Below, one piece after another: positions 51,349 through 60,981 of a DNA stretch of 64,000 bases. Made by a program: the position numbers and the translations under genes. The notes under the pieces are model-generated. The model worked only from the letters and a program-made list of their open reading frames with translations. It did not search any database and had not been told where the DNA came from. The stretch is from Eubacterium barkeri. GTDB lineage: Bacteria > Bacillota > Clostridia > Eubacteriales > Eubacteriaceae. Position 1 is the stretch's first letter; every line of letters starts with the position of its first letter. The DNA is taken from positions 29,052 through 93,051 of the forward strand of contig NZ_FNOU01000010.1 of the NCBI RefSeq assembly GCF_900107125.1, read 5' to 3'.

Positions 51349-54300
51349 TTACTTATAATATGCCACACCGGATTCGAAGATCTTCTGATCCTTTTCTCCG
51401 GGGATATTCTGATATAAACCGGTTCCCACCCGTTCAGAGTGGCCCATCTTACCGAGGATCCGGCCATCGGCGCTGGTGATACCCTCCACAGCCCAGGTGG
51501 AGCCGTTTAAGTTATAGCGACCGTCCATGGTGGCATTGCCCTGGGCATCCACGTATTGGGTGGCAATCTGGCCCTTCTTAATCAGCTCTGCCATAACGGC
51601 ATCACTGGCGATGAAGCGGCCTTCACCATGGGATACCGGCACCCGATAGGTCGCCCCCACTTCGGCACCGCTCAGCCAGGGTGACAGGTTGGAGACCACC
51701 TTAGTCATGGGAATAGCGGAGATGTGCCGGCCGATGGTGTTATAAGTCAAGGTCGGCATGCCAGGCTTCATATCCACAATGTCACCATAGGGCACCAGTC
51801 CCAGCTTGATTAAAGCCTGGAAGCCGTTGCAAATCCCCAGCATGAGACCATCACGGTTTTTGATAAGGTCCATGACGGCATCCTGCATGGCTTGGTTTCT
51901 AAAGACAGCCGCAATAAATTTACCGGAGCCATCGGGCTGATCCCCGGCGGAAAAGCCTCCGGGGATCATAATCATCTGGGCATTTTTAATGGCCCGGACC
52001 ATATCAGACATGGAGCTTTCAATATCTGTGGCGGTGCGATTGCGGAAGATGACGGTTTCCGGAACGGCACCAGCCTTTTCAAAGGCCCTGGCAGAGTCAT
52101 ACTCACAGTTGGTTCCCGGGAAAACAGGAATGAACACCCGGGGTGCGGCAAAGGTCTTTGCGGCACTGATTACAGGGCCAGCGGTATAGGATACATTTTC
52201 CACCGGTCCCTCCACAGAGACATTTTCAGGATAAACCCCGGACAGAGTTCCCTGCCAGGCTTCGATAATCGCATCCAGATCAAGGCGAAGGTCTCCCAGG
52301 GTAATGGCGGGATCCGCGGTCGTTTCGCCCAATAGCAGGGCGTTGTCTAAATCTTCTGTGGCTTCCACAATGATCGCACCGCAATTGGGGCTGAAGAGGA
52401 AGGCTTCGTCCAGGGTATCGGACAGACGGATCCCCACCTTATTGCCCATGGCCATTTTAGCCAGGGCCTCCATGACCCCCTTCTGACCCACGGCCTTAGC
52501 GGCTACCACTCGAGCGGATTTGGTCATTTCATGGACCCCGTCTAACATCCGGGCAACAGAGTCATAATCCACCAGGCCTTTGTCATCCCTGGCGATGCCG
52601 CAGAGATAGAGCTTATGGCCAGGTGCCTTCAGTTCACCCGTAACGATGCGGTCCACCCGTCCAGCAGTGACCGCAAAGGAAATGATGGTGGGGGGCACGG
52701 TGAGATCCTCAAAGGTACCGGACATACTGTCCTTCCCACCGATGGCCGGAATCCCCAGGGCCTGCTGGGCTTCAAAGGCTCCCAGCAAAGCAGCGAAGGG
52801 GCGTCCCCATTTTTCCGGGTCATCCCCCAGGCGTTCGAAATATTCCTGGAAGCTCAGGCGGGTCTTTCTGAAGTCTCCACCCATGGCCACCACCTTCGCC
52901 AGGGATTCGACCACGGCGCTGATCCCGCCGTGGAAGGGGCTCCATTTAGCCACCTCTGGATTGTACCCATAGGTCATGATGCTGCAGGTATTGGTATCGC
53001 CATGCTCCACGGGAATCTTTGCCGCCATTCCATCCTGGGGGGTGAGGGCATATTCTCCACCGAAGGGCATGGTCACCGTGCCGGCCCCGATGGTGGCATC
53101 AAACATTTCTGAGAGACCCTTTTGGCTGGCCACATTGAGGTCTGCCATCATCTCAAGGGTCCGTCCGGCAATATCGCCAGTGATTTCAACCTCCGGTTTG
53201 TCCTGGGGTTCCCGGACTACGACATCTGTATACTGGGCCGCCCCATTGGTGTCTAAGAAGGCCCGGGAAAGATCCAGAATGGTATCTCCCCGCCACTTCA
53301 TGACGAGACGGCCGGTATCGGTCACCACCGCCACCGGGGTGACTTCAAGGTTTTCTGCATTACCCATGGCGATAAAGGCATCCACATCTCCTTCTGCCAC
53401 TACCACGGCCATGCGTTCCTGGGATTCAGAGATGGCCAGCTCTGTGCCGTCTAACCCCTCGTACTTCTTCGGTACTTTGTCTAAATCGATGTCCAGGCTA
53501 TCTGCCAGCTCTCCGATGGCCACGGAAACCCCGCCGGCACCAAAGTCGTTACACCGCAGGATCATCCGGGCCAGTTCCGGGTTCCGGAACAGGCGCTGAA
53601 TCTTCCGTTCTTCAACGGGATTTCCCTTCTGGACCTCAGCCCCACTTTCGTGGATGGATTCCTCGGTGTGAGCCTTGGATGAGCCAGTGGCCCCACCACA
53701 GCCGTCCCGGCCAGTCTTTCCACCCACCAGAAGGATAATATCCCCCGGTTGGGGGCGTTCCCGGCGGACGTTTTCTTTCGGAACCGCAGCGATGACGGCC
53801 CCGACCTCCATGCGTTTGGCCAAAAATCCTGGATCGTAAACTTCCACCACCTGCCCGGTGGCCAAGCCGATTTGGTTCCCATAGGAGCTATAGCCATGGG
53901 CCGCTTCCTGGGAGATTTTCCGCTGGGGCAGCTTTCCTGGAAGAGTATCCTCAATGGCTGCCCGGGGGTCCCAGGCGCCGGTCAGGCGCATGGCCTGGTA
54001 GACGTAGCTGCGCCCGGAAAGGGGATCCCGAATGGCGCCTCCTAAACAGGTAGCCGCCCCCCCAAAGGGTTCAATTTCCGTGGGGTGGTTATGGGTCTCA
54101 TTCTTGAACATGAGGAGCCAGTCTTCATCCTCACCGTCGTGATCCACAGAAATATTCACACTGCAGGCGTTAATTTCCTCAGACTCATCCAAGTCAGGAA
54201 TTAATCCCCTCGCTTTGATGTCCTTCGTCCCAATAACTGCCAGGTCCATAAGGGTGACGGGGCGCTCTGTATCCGCACCATAAAGCACATCCCGGGTGCC

Positions 54301-55065
54301 GTCATACTTTTCAAAGGCTTCTGCCACTGCGGCATTCACTGGTCCCTTTTCAAAGCTGATGGCTTCGAGGCACGTTGAAAAGGTGGTGTGTCGGCAATGA
54401 TCAGACCAATAGGTATCGATCACCTTAAGCTCCGTGAGGGAAGGTTCTCGTTTTTCTTCATCCCTGAAATAGGTCTGTACAAACTGAATATCTGCGGGGC
54501 TCATGGCAAAGCCCATGTTGACCCGGTAGGTCTCCAACGCTTCCGGGGAATAATGACAAAAACCCTCTATCCGCTCGATGGGTGCCGGTTCTTTGGTGGC
54601 ATCACTGAGGGTCTGGCGTGTTTCCAGGGACGCCTCTCGAGAGTCTACAGGGTTAATCATATATTCTTTGATTCGATCACATTGGGTATCATCGACATCC
54701 CCATCGACAACTACCAGTTTAGCGACTTTGATGGCTGGACGATCCCCGGCCAAAATTTGGATACACTGAGCTGCTGAATCCCCGTGCTGGTCATATTGTC
54801 CAGGAAGGTACTCGGTGGCAAAAACCCGCTCACCGTCTGAGAACGCCATGGCATCCTCCCCCACATCATCCACATTCGGTTCTGAGAAAATAATATTTTT
54901 CGCCTTCTCCATGATGTCATCATCCAACATTTCCACATCATACCGATAGATGATACGGATACCACGCAGCCCTTTGATGTTCAGGATTTTACGGAAGGTT
55001 TCAGCCAGAGCCATTGCTTCCGTATTAAATCCCGGTTTCTTTTCTACGAAATATCGTTTGATCAC
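51349..55065 (-). CDS. purL: PurL, large single-chain FGAM synthase
   Basis: Converts FGAR to FGAM with glutamine and ATP. At 1238 residues it is the large fused form, with the synthase core in the first 950 residues (DTYWSDHCRHTTFST, NETHNHPTEIEPFGGAATC) and a C-terminal glutaminase (FPGTNCEYDSARAFEKAG, MIPGGFSAGDQPDG, GICNGFQALIKLGL, and a final HGEGRF). This explains why no purS or purQ is present. The start is a GTG at 55065 preceded by GGTGGAG; an in-frame ATG at 55182 lies upstream of the promoter. First gene of the operon. Confidence 0.95.
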   Translation of the reverse strand: MIKRYFVEKKPGFNTEAMALAETFRKILNIKGLRGIRIIYRYDVEMLDDDIMEKAKNIIFSEPNVDDVGEDAMAFSDGERVFATEYLPGQYDQHGDSAAQCIQILAGDRPAIKVAKLVVVDGDVDDTQCDRIKEYMINPVDSREASLETRQTLSDATKEPAPIERIEGFCHYSPEALETYRVNMGFAMSPADIQFVQTYFRDEEKREPSLTELKVIDTYWSDHCRHTTFSTCLEAISFEKGPVNAAVAEAFEKYDGTRDVLYGADTERPVTLMDLAVIGTKDIKARGLIPDLDESEEINACSVNISVDHDGEDEDWLLMFKNETHNHPTEIEPFGGAATCLGGAIRDPLSGRSYVYQAMRLTGAWDPRAAIEDTLPGKLPQRKISQEAAHGYSSYGNQIGLATGQVVEVYDPGFLAKRMEVGAVIAAVPKENVRRERPQPGDIILLVGGKTGRDGCGGATGSSKAHTEESIHESGAEVQKGNPVEERKIQRLFRNPELARMILRCNDFGAGGVSVAIGELADSLDIDLDKVPKKYEGLDGTELAISESQERMAVVVAEGDVDAFIAMGNAENLEVTPVAVVTDTGRLVMKWRGDTILDLSRAFLDTNGAAQYTDVVVREPQDKPEVEITGDIAGRTLEMMADLNVASQKGLSEMFDATIGAGTVTMPFGGEYALTPQDGMAAKIPVEHGDTNTCSIMTYGYNPEVAKWSPFHGGISAVVESLAKVVAMGGDFRKTRLSFQEYFERLGDDPEKWGRPFAALLGAFEAQQALGIPAIGGKDSMSGTFEDLTVPPTIISFAVTAGRVDRIVTGELKAPGHKLYLCGIARDDKGLVDYDSVARMLDGVHEMTKSARVVAAKAVGQKGVMEALAKMAMGNKVGIRLSDTLDEAFLFSPNCGAIIVEATEDLDNALLLGETTADPAITLGDLRLDLDAIIEAWQGTLSGVYPENVSVEGPVENVSYTAGPVISAAKTFAAPRVFIPVFPGTNCEYDSARAFEKAGAVPETVIFRNRTATDIESSMSDMVRAIKNAQMIMIPGGFSAGDQPDGSGKFIAAVFRNQAMQDAVMDLIKNRDGLMLGICNGFQALIKLGLVPYGDIVDMKPGMPTLTYNTIGRHISAIPMTKVVSNLSPWLSGAEVGATYRVPVSHGEGRFIASDAVMAELIKKGQIATQYVDAQGNATMDGRYNLNGSTWAVEGITSADGRILGKMGHSERVGTGLYQNIPGEKDQKIFESGVAYYK

Positions 55066-55095
55066 TACTACTCCACCTTTATATTTGATACAGCT

Positions 55096-55124
55096 ATTGT
55101 ACTCTCTTTTCGCATTTTTTGCAA
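55096..55124 (-). promoter_or_regulatory. Strong promoter of the purine operon
   Basis: TTGCAA (55119-55124), 17-base spacer, TACAAT (55096-55101) on the minus strand. The leader to the GTG start is only about 25 bases, so there is no room for a purine riboswitch. Confidence 0.8.
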
Positions 55125-55203
55125 CTTTTTTCAATGGAATTTGAAACGATAGAGCAAAATATTCCCCTTTAAACATTTTCATTTTCTATCATATTTACAA
55201 TTT

Positions 55204-58038
55204 TTATGAAAACACATCATTTGTTGCACACCCCTGTCCTTTACTCATATAGTCTGCCAAGACAGTGTACAATGTTCTTTTGACAATAGGCTTAGCGATG
55301 TGGGCATCCATTCCCGCTTCCCTGGATTTTTGACTATCCTCTTCATAAGCGTTGGCCGTCATGGCAATAATGGGCAAGGTGCGGACATCCTGTCGCGGCA
55401 GTTTACGGATGGTCTGGGCTGCGGTTAAGCCATCCATTACAGGCATCCGAATATCCATAAGGACAGCATCATACCACCCCTCAGAAGAATTCGATACAGC
55501 CTCTACAGCCTGGGCACCATCCCAGGCCTTTTCAACCTGACATCCCACCTTGGTTAACAATCGCTCTGCAATTTCTGAATTCAGGGGATGGTCCTCACAC
55601 AATAAAACCCGGCTTCCTTCTAAAATATCCAGGGACACCGTTGTCTGATTTTCTTCCCCTGTCCCTGAGTCTAAAACCTCTAAGTCTAAGATTACCGTCA
55701 TGCAGGTCCCTTCCTGGGGATGGCTTTCCACCATAATCTCGCCTTCCATGAGGTCCACCAGGCTTTTGACAATGGCTAAACCGAGACCGGACCCCGCGGA
55801 GGTCGTTGTCACTCGATTTTGTTCCTGGGAAAAGGGCATATACATTTGATTTTTCACAAAATCCGGGCTCATACCAATCCCCGAATCCTTTACGGTAAAT
55901 TGCGTTCGCCAACGCCCCGGCCGCTGGGATTTCCCGCCTTGGATATTAAAGGTCACCAGACCTCCCTTGGGAGTGAATTTTATAGCATTGGATAAAAGAT
56001 TGATGAAAATCTGCTTCATCCGAACCAAATCTATAAAAACATCCCGATTCTCTAGGGAACCATCGGTTTTTAAGACAAAATCCACCCCCTTTTCAGCCGC
56101 TGTTGGATCGACCATATCCCAAATATTTTCAATAAACGAACGAAATTTCACGCGCTCTGGCCCGAGAATCATCTTTCCGCTTTCAATCTTATTCATATCA
56201 AGGGTATCATTTATGAGGGAGAGCAGATATTGGCCCGACTCTCCTATTTTTCGGATATTCTCCCGGAGAATTCCGGCGTCGGTTTCATCTTCGGATAAGG
56301 CGACCAGCCCCACAATACCATTCATAGGTGTTCGCATATCGTGGCTGATTCGAGAGAGAAAATCAGTTTTAGCTTGGTTGGCCTTCTCCGCCATGGTTAA
56401 AGCCGATCCAATTTCCTGAAGACGTTTTTGTTCTCGCAGATGATCTTCCGTTACATCAATTTTTTCAACGAGAATACGGGTATCATCCTTCGATAAATAG
56501 GCATATTTTTGCATTTTATAGCGCTCTTCTCCATCGATACCCTCTGCAAAGGTCACACTAAACGTCGGTTTTTTCCCAAGCTTTTCGATAAGGGATGGCA
56601 ACGCAATGGCCTCATATAAGGATTTACGCTCCCCAGGGACAACGACCTTTTCAATGAAATGACGGATAGCTTCATCATAATCCGGGTAGGGATTATGCGA
56701 TTGAACCAATTGTTCCTTTTCCTTTTGCGTTGTAATATGGAACGTCTCGTTCACCGTGTCAATTATCCCGAGGAAATCATATTCTTCATTCGTAAGATGC
56801 TGGATAATCATCTCTTCCTGGAGCTGTTCATCCATATCCACTAAATAGAAAAACGCCTCGATTTCCCGAGTAGTCGGGTTTTCCATAATAATAACCTGAG
56901 TCCGGACACGATGGCGGTGTCTATTTTTCATCGCAACCCAATGGATTAAGCTTTGTTCTCGTTCACCCTGACACGCACAGTTTAGGAGTGCATCTCTGGA
57001 AAACAATTCCAGATACTGCTCTTGCTCCTTTTTATTGGGAAGAAATTGGCTTGTAAATGCGATGATCTCCTGGATATTCTCCAACGCTTCAACGGTCTGT
57101 CCCACAGGTCCGGGAATGATGAGCTCCAAAAGACGGTTTGTTGTCAAATTCCCATGGAACACAGAAATGGCATCTGGCATGGCGCGCACTAAAGAATCCC
57201 TCTGCCGCGCATAGGATTTTTCAATCTCTTTTTGGGCGGTAATGTCGGTGGCCGTACAAGCTACCTTAATGCGCCTACCTGTCTCATCATAGATCGCCGT
57301 AAATCCATAACGATGCCAGAATTCCTGACCTTCGATTCGATTAATCACCTCACACGTAGCACTCGGAGCCCCTGCCTTCATCGCCTCAAAAGCACTTCGC
57401 AGAACAGGTTCATAATCTGGATGGGTAAATTTTTTCTCGAACCAACAATCGGGATAATTCTCCAGGTATGCCGCAATCCCAAAAAACTCCCGACCATTAA
57501 ATTCCAAAGCCGAGTCCGTGTCTGGATAATACTCAAAATACATCATTCCAGCACTGTTGATGGCGGCCTGCATGGAGGATTGGGTTTCCGACAAACGCCC
57601 CTGGACATCAGACAGAGCACCACCCAAATTTGAATCCGGCGCCTTTAGATATTTGCTCCCAATTCCGATGGCAATTTCCGGATAGCCTGCGCCATCACAC
57701 AATACTCGGTAGCTTAGATCCAGCCAGCCCCAGGTATCATCGTCATTCTTAATTTTAATCGCCTGGCGAGCGTTTTCTCCCCCCTGGATTTTTGCGTACA
57801 ATCCCCGGTAGGCCTCTACCCAATCCGGATGGATCTTTCCTGTGCGCACATGGCTCTCCGGGACATCCTCGTCCCAACCCCCTTGCCCTATACGCTCAAG
57901 CTCTTCTCCAAAACGGTATAAGCGTTTTTCGTTAATGTTGTATTCCCAATACTGCAGCCCGGCCTGGGCTAAGGCGGTCTCCATCACCGCTCGTGCTTCC
58001 GCCCTTATCGATTCAAACATGACTTTGACACCATCCAT
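55204..58038 (-). CDS. Soluble hybrid sensor histidine kinase with PAS domains and receiver
   Basis: A 944-residue protein without membrane segments. Two PAS-like domains occupy about 10-135 and 150-270 (GWLDLSYRVL, YGFTAIYDETGRR followed by DITAQKEIE), a further sensory region to about 535, then a HisKA domain with His566 in ISHDMRTPMNG, an HATPase domain (NLLSNAIKF, DSGIGMSPD, GSGLGLAIVKSL) and a receiver with Asp862 in VLMDIRMPVMDG and Lys916. There is no Hpt domain or output partner nearby. I chose the ATG at 58038 after GAGGG; one seven codons upstream has a weaker site. The signal is unknown. Confidence 0.9.
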   Translation of the reverse strand: MDGVKVMFESIRAEARAVMETALAQAGLQYWEYNINEKRLYRFGEELERIGQGGWDEDVPESHVRTGKIHPDWVEAYRGLYAKIQGGENARQAIKIKNDDDTWGWLDLSYRVLCDGAGYPEIAIGIGSKYLKAPDSNLGGALSDVQGRLSETQSSMQAAINSAGMMYFEYYPDTDSALEFNGREFFGIAAYLENYPDCWFEKKFTHPDYEPVLRSAFEAMKAGAPSATCEVINRIEGQEFWHRYGFTAIYDETGRRIKVACTATDITAQKEIEKSYARQRDSLVRAMPDAISVFHGNLTTNRLLELIIPGPVGQTVEALENIQEIIAFTSQFLPNKKEQEQYLELFSRDALLNCACQGEREQSLIHWVAMKNRHRHRVRTQVIIMENPTTREIEAFFYLVDMDEQLQEEMIIQHLTNEEYDFLGIIDTVNETFHITTQKEKEQLVQSHNPYPDYDEAIRHFIEKVVVPGERKSLYEAIALPSLIEKLGKKPTFSVTFAEGIDGEERYKMQKYAYLSKDDTRILVEKIDVTEDHLREQKRLQEIGSALTMAEKANQAKTDFLSRISHDMRTPMNGIVGLVALSEDETDAGILRENIRKIGESGQYLLSLINDTLDMNKIESGKMILGPERVKFRSFIENIWDMVDPTAAEKGVDFVLKTDGSLENRDVFIDLVRMKQIFINLLSNAIKFTPKGGLVTFNIQGGKSQRPGRWRTQFTVKDSGIGMSPDFVKNQMYMPFSQEQNRVTTTSAGSGLGLAIVKSLVDLMEGEIMVESHPQEGTCMTVILDLEVLDSGTGEENQTTVSLDILEGSRVLLCEDHPLNSEIAERLLTKVGCQVEKAWDGAQAVEAVSNSSEGWYDAVLMDIRMPVMDGLTAAQTIRKLPRQDVRTLPIIAMTANAYEEDSQKSREAGMDAHIAKPIVKRTLYTVLADYMSKGQGCATNDVFS

Positions 58039-58082
58039 GTCATACCCTCGCTTTTTCATTTTCTTCAGCTTAAACTTTTTTT

Positions 58083-58168
58083 ATTATAACATAATCCAGG
58101 CCCAAGGATGACCTCATCCAAATCTTTTCCCTCAAGGACCTGTTTTTTTCAGAAAAAGCTGTTATAAT
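58083..58168. promoter_or_regulatory. Divergent promoter region of the kinase and MBL genes
   Basis: TATAAT boxes are seen on the minus strand at 58083-58088 (kinase) and on the plus strand at 58163-58168 (MBL gene); neither has a convincing -35 box. Confidence 0.5.
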
Positions 58169-58210
58169 GAAACTATATTATACGGCAAGCCCATTATAAA
58201 GGAGGTTTTT

Positions 58211-58906
58211 ATGAAAGTTATCTATCTGCATCACAGCGGCTTCATTGTCGAACTGGAAAAGGTCACCCTGATCTTTGATGCCATTACCAATATCCAACCC
58301 CATTTTTTACGGAAGGGCCGGAAAAATATCTTCTTTGCTACCCACAGTCACAAGGATCATTTTGCCCAGCGCATCTTCTCCTATGGCACCGATTATAATT
58401 CCACTTATATTTTGAGTGACGATATTAGTAAACGTGGGGGGAGTAACATTAGCTATGTCCATCCTTACGAAACCTTGGAAATAGACGGGGTAACCATTAA
58501 GACCTATGGGTCTACAGACCTGGGGGTCTCCTTTCTGGTAGAGGCTGAGGGAAAGACCATCTTCCACGCCGGCGATTTAAACTGGTGGGATTGGGACACC
58601 GAGGAACGCCCGCACATCGACCCGGTAGCCGAAGAAGCGGATTACAAGGCAGAGATTGCCAAATTGAAGGCAGATCTCCAGAACACCATCATCGATGTGG
58701 CTTTCGTCCCTGTGGATGGACGCCTGGGAGGCTCTGCCACCAAGGCCGCCGTCTACTTCATCGATGAACTCCATCCCAGGGTCCTGGCGCCCATGCATTT
58801 CTGGGATGACTACAGCCTGGTGGGTACCCTGACCAGTAAAGTTTACGGCTCTGGTACGGAAATCCTCCCCATTGAAAAACGAAATGAGATTATTTTCGAG
58901 GATTAA
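58211..58906 (+). CDS. MBL-fold metallo-hydrolase
   Basis: A 231-residue metallo-beta-lactamase-fold protein with the metal motif THSHKDHF (residues 45-52, HxHxDH), then HAGDLNWWDW near residue 119 and a final PMHFWDDYSL His near residue 196. It resembles the UlaG-like hydrolase group of Bacillota; the substrate is unknown. An AAAGGAGG site precedes the ATG. It is a single gene ended by a good terminator. Confidence 0.85.
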   Translation: MKVIYLHHSGFIVELEKVTLIFDAITNIQPHFLRKGRKNIFFATHSHKDHFAQRIFSYGTDYNSTYILSDDISKRGGSNISYVHPYETLEIDGVTIKTYGSTDLGVSFLVEAEGKTIFHAGDLNWWDWDTEERPHIDPVAEEADYKAEIAKLKADLQNTIIDVAFVPVDGRLGGSATKAAVYFIDELHPRVLAPMHFWDDYSLVGTLTSKVYGSGTEILPIEKRNEIIFED

Positions 58907-58928
58907 ACACGCAAAATTGATTTGCCAC

Positions 58929-58977
58929 GCAAAAGCCCACCGGATATCCCTCAGGATGTATCGGTGGGTCTTTTTGC
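58929..58977. terminator. Bidirectional terminator between the MBL gene and whiA
   Basis: GCAAAAGCCCACCG and CGGTGGGTCTTTTTGC pair over a 19-base loop, giving a stem with U-run on both strands. It ends the MBL gene and, on the minus strand, the whiA operon. Confidence 0.85.
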
Positions 58978-59016
58978 ATTTTACTTGAATATTATCCGTC
59001 TGACTGTCATTTCAGA

Positions 59017-59955
59017 CTACCGCTCCGCGGCGATCTTGGCCAGCTTGGAAAGGCGATGGTAGACCCCGGATTTGCCCACGGGGGGGACCATCATCTCCCC
59101 CAGCTCCTTGATGCTGGCGTCGGGGTTTTCCAGGCGAAGGGTGGCCAGGGCCTGGAGGCTGAGGGGCAGGCTTTCGAGCCCCGGACCGTCGGCAATGGCC
59201 TGGATATCCGCCAGCTGTTTTTCTGCTGCGGCGGATACCTTGTTGAGATTGGCCACATCGCAGTTGACCTTCCGGTTGACATCGCTGCGCACTTCCTTCA
59301 TCACCCGGATACTCTCCACGTCTAAAAGCGCCTTATGGGCCCCGATTAGGCCAAGAAAACCGGAGACACTCTCGGCTTCCTTGGCGTAGAGCACCTCCGA
59401 TGCCTTCCTCGTGATGAGATTGGTCTTAATCTCATAGTGGCTTAATATCTGGGCCAGGCTTTTGAGATAATCCTTTTGCTTTCCTGCCAGCTCCAGGCGA
59501 TAGCCCTTTTCTGGATCTGATACCGAGCCACAGCATAAAAACACCCCCCGGATATAGCTTTTAATAAACCGCTGCTTGGAGCTGAAAAAGGGGGGGATCT
59601 CGTTGACATAAAAATTTTGATGCTTTGCATTATGGCGCAATATCCGCAGGTCCTTTAAGACGCGCACGACATCCCCCATGATGGTGACTTCGTACAGGCG
59701 ATGGTTTTTAAACTGCTTGCGCTTAAGGATCTTCACACTGGGGATGATGCCGTAAAGCAGCTTGACCATGCGGAAGATACGCCCTGCCACAGCTGGATTT
59801 TCAGTTTGAACGCTGATAACCTGGGGGACCAGCGCTGCATCCACCGCCACCACGGCCACCGGCGCCAGTAGACCCGATAACTCCGCCCGAACGCAGCCGT
59901 CGGCTTCAAAGGGCTGGGCACACAGATCCTTCTTTACCTGCTGGGAAAAACTCAT
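59017..59955 (-). CDS. whiA: WhiA, conserved DNA-binding protein
   Basis: A 312-residue protein with an N-terminal LAGLIDADG-like fold (FSQQVKKDLC, RKASEVLYAKE) and a C-terminal helix-turn-helix (LATLRLENPDASIKELGEMM, then PVGKSGVYHRLSKL). WhiA influences chromosome segregation and division in Bacillota. Last gene of the murB-PHP-rapZ-yvcK-whiA operon; its ATG overlaps the yvcK stop as ATGA. Confidence 0.95.
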   Translation of the reverse strand: MSFSQQVKKDLCAQPFEADGCVRAELSGLLAPVAVVAVDAALVPQVISVQTENPAVAGRIFRMVKLLYGIIPSVKILKRKQFKNHRLYEVTIMGDVVRVLKDLRILRHNAKHQNFYVNEIPPFFSSKQRFIKSYIRGVFLCCGSVSDPEKGYRLELAGKQKDYLKSLAQILSHYEIKTNLITRKASEVLYAKEAESVSGFLGLIGAHKALLDVESIRVMKEVRSDVNRKVNCDVANLNKVSAAAEKQLADIQAIADGPGLESLPLSLQALATLRLENPDASIKELGEMMVPPVGKSGVYHRLSKLAKIAAER

Positions 59956-60971
59956 TTGATGCCACCATCAAGGTAGACCTGAAAGACCTGTCTGGCCAGC
60001 TCGTCGGCATCGTGGCGGACCCGCCCCATATCCTGGATGGCATAATCCCCCAGAAGATAATCATAACCCGGAAGGATCTTCCCAATTTTTACCGGGGACG
60101 CCCCGGATTTATGGTACCGCGTAATGGCCTGGGTCCCCAGATCACCATCGTTGGCCACGATGTACTGAAAGAGCGGACGCTCCTTAAAACAACAATGGGC
60201 TTCAATGGCTTCTATATGGTCAGCCTGGCTGTAACCCGTGGTTTCCCCGGGCTGGGTCATCAAATTGGCAATGTAAAACTTCTTAGCCCGACTTTCGGTA
60301 ATGGCCTCTTCGACCCCCTCCACCAGGAGATGGGGAATGACACTGGTGTATAAGCTTCCGGGTCCAATGATGATGATATCTGCCGCCTTGATGGCATCCA
60401 GGGTTTCCGGCAATGCCCTGGCCACTGATTTTAAGGCCACATGATCCACAGCGGTATCGTTTTCCTTGACCGCCTGGGGAATACGGGATTCACCCTCTAT
60501 AATCTGTCCATCCTTTAAGGTCCCCAGGAGGACCATCTCATCCAGGGTTACCGGGAGGACCCGGCCGGTAATCTGCAGGACATCCGAGGTGCGACGCACC
60601 GCATCGTAAAAATCGCTGCTGATGCCTGCCATGGCTGCCAGGAAAAGATTCCCAAAACTATGGCCGTCCAGACCCCCTCCTCCAAATCGATAGTTAAACA
60701 GGGACTGCATAACGTTCTCGTCATCGGCCAATGCCAGTATACAATTACGGATATCCCCAGGGGGAAGAATGCCTAAATCCTCCCGGAGCATACCAGAGCT
60801 TCCTCCGTCGTCAGCCATGGTAACCACTGCCGTTAAACGGTTGGTATATTTTTTAAGGCCACGGAGAATAACCGATAATCCCGTTCCCCCACCAAAGGCC
60901 ACAACCCGGGGATTTCGGACCCGGACCACATCCTTTAAGGTGAACTCACGAATATACTCTTTAATTTCCAT
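59952..60971 (-). CDS. yvcK: YvcK, gluconeogenesis factor (CofD-like)
   Basis: CofD-fold protein of 339 residues needed for growth on gluconeogenic sources and for cell shape in Bacillota; it binds UDP-sugars. Seen: VVAFGGGTGLSVILRGLK (23-40), TMADDGGSSGMLREDLGILPPGD-type stretch near 51-73 and IIIGPGSLYTSVIPHLL near 200. It lies between rapZ and whiA, the usual order. Confidence 0.95.
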   Translation of the reverse strand: MEIKEYIREFTLKDVVRVRNPRVVAFGGGTGLSVILRGLKKYTNRLTAVVTMADDGGSSGMLREDLGILPPGDIRNCILALADDENVMQSLFNYRFGGGGLDGHSFGNLFLAAMAGISSDFYDAVRRTSDVLQITGRVLPVTLDEMVLLGTLKDGQIIEGESRIPQAVKENDTAVDHVALKSVARALPETLDAIKAADIIIIGPGSLYTSVIPHLLVEGVEEAITESRAKKFYIANLMTQPGETTGYSQADHIEAIEAHCCFKERPLFQYIVANDGDLGTQAITRYHKSGASPVKIGKILPGYDYLLGDYAIQDMGRVRHDADELARQVFQVYLDGGIK

Positions 60972-60981
60972 ATTCAGCCTC

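Noticed and set aside
55066..55203. Purine riboswitch expected before purL
   Set aside because: The promoter lies about 30 bases before the GTG start, leaving no room for a riboswitch; no purine aptamer core is visible.
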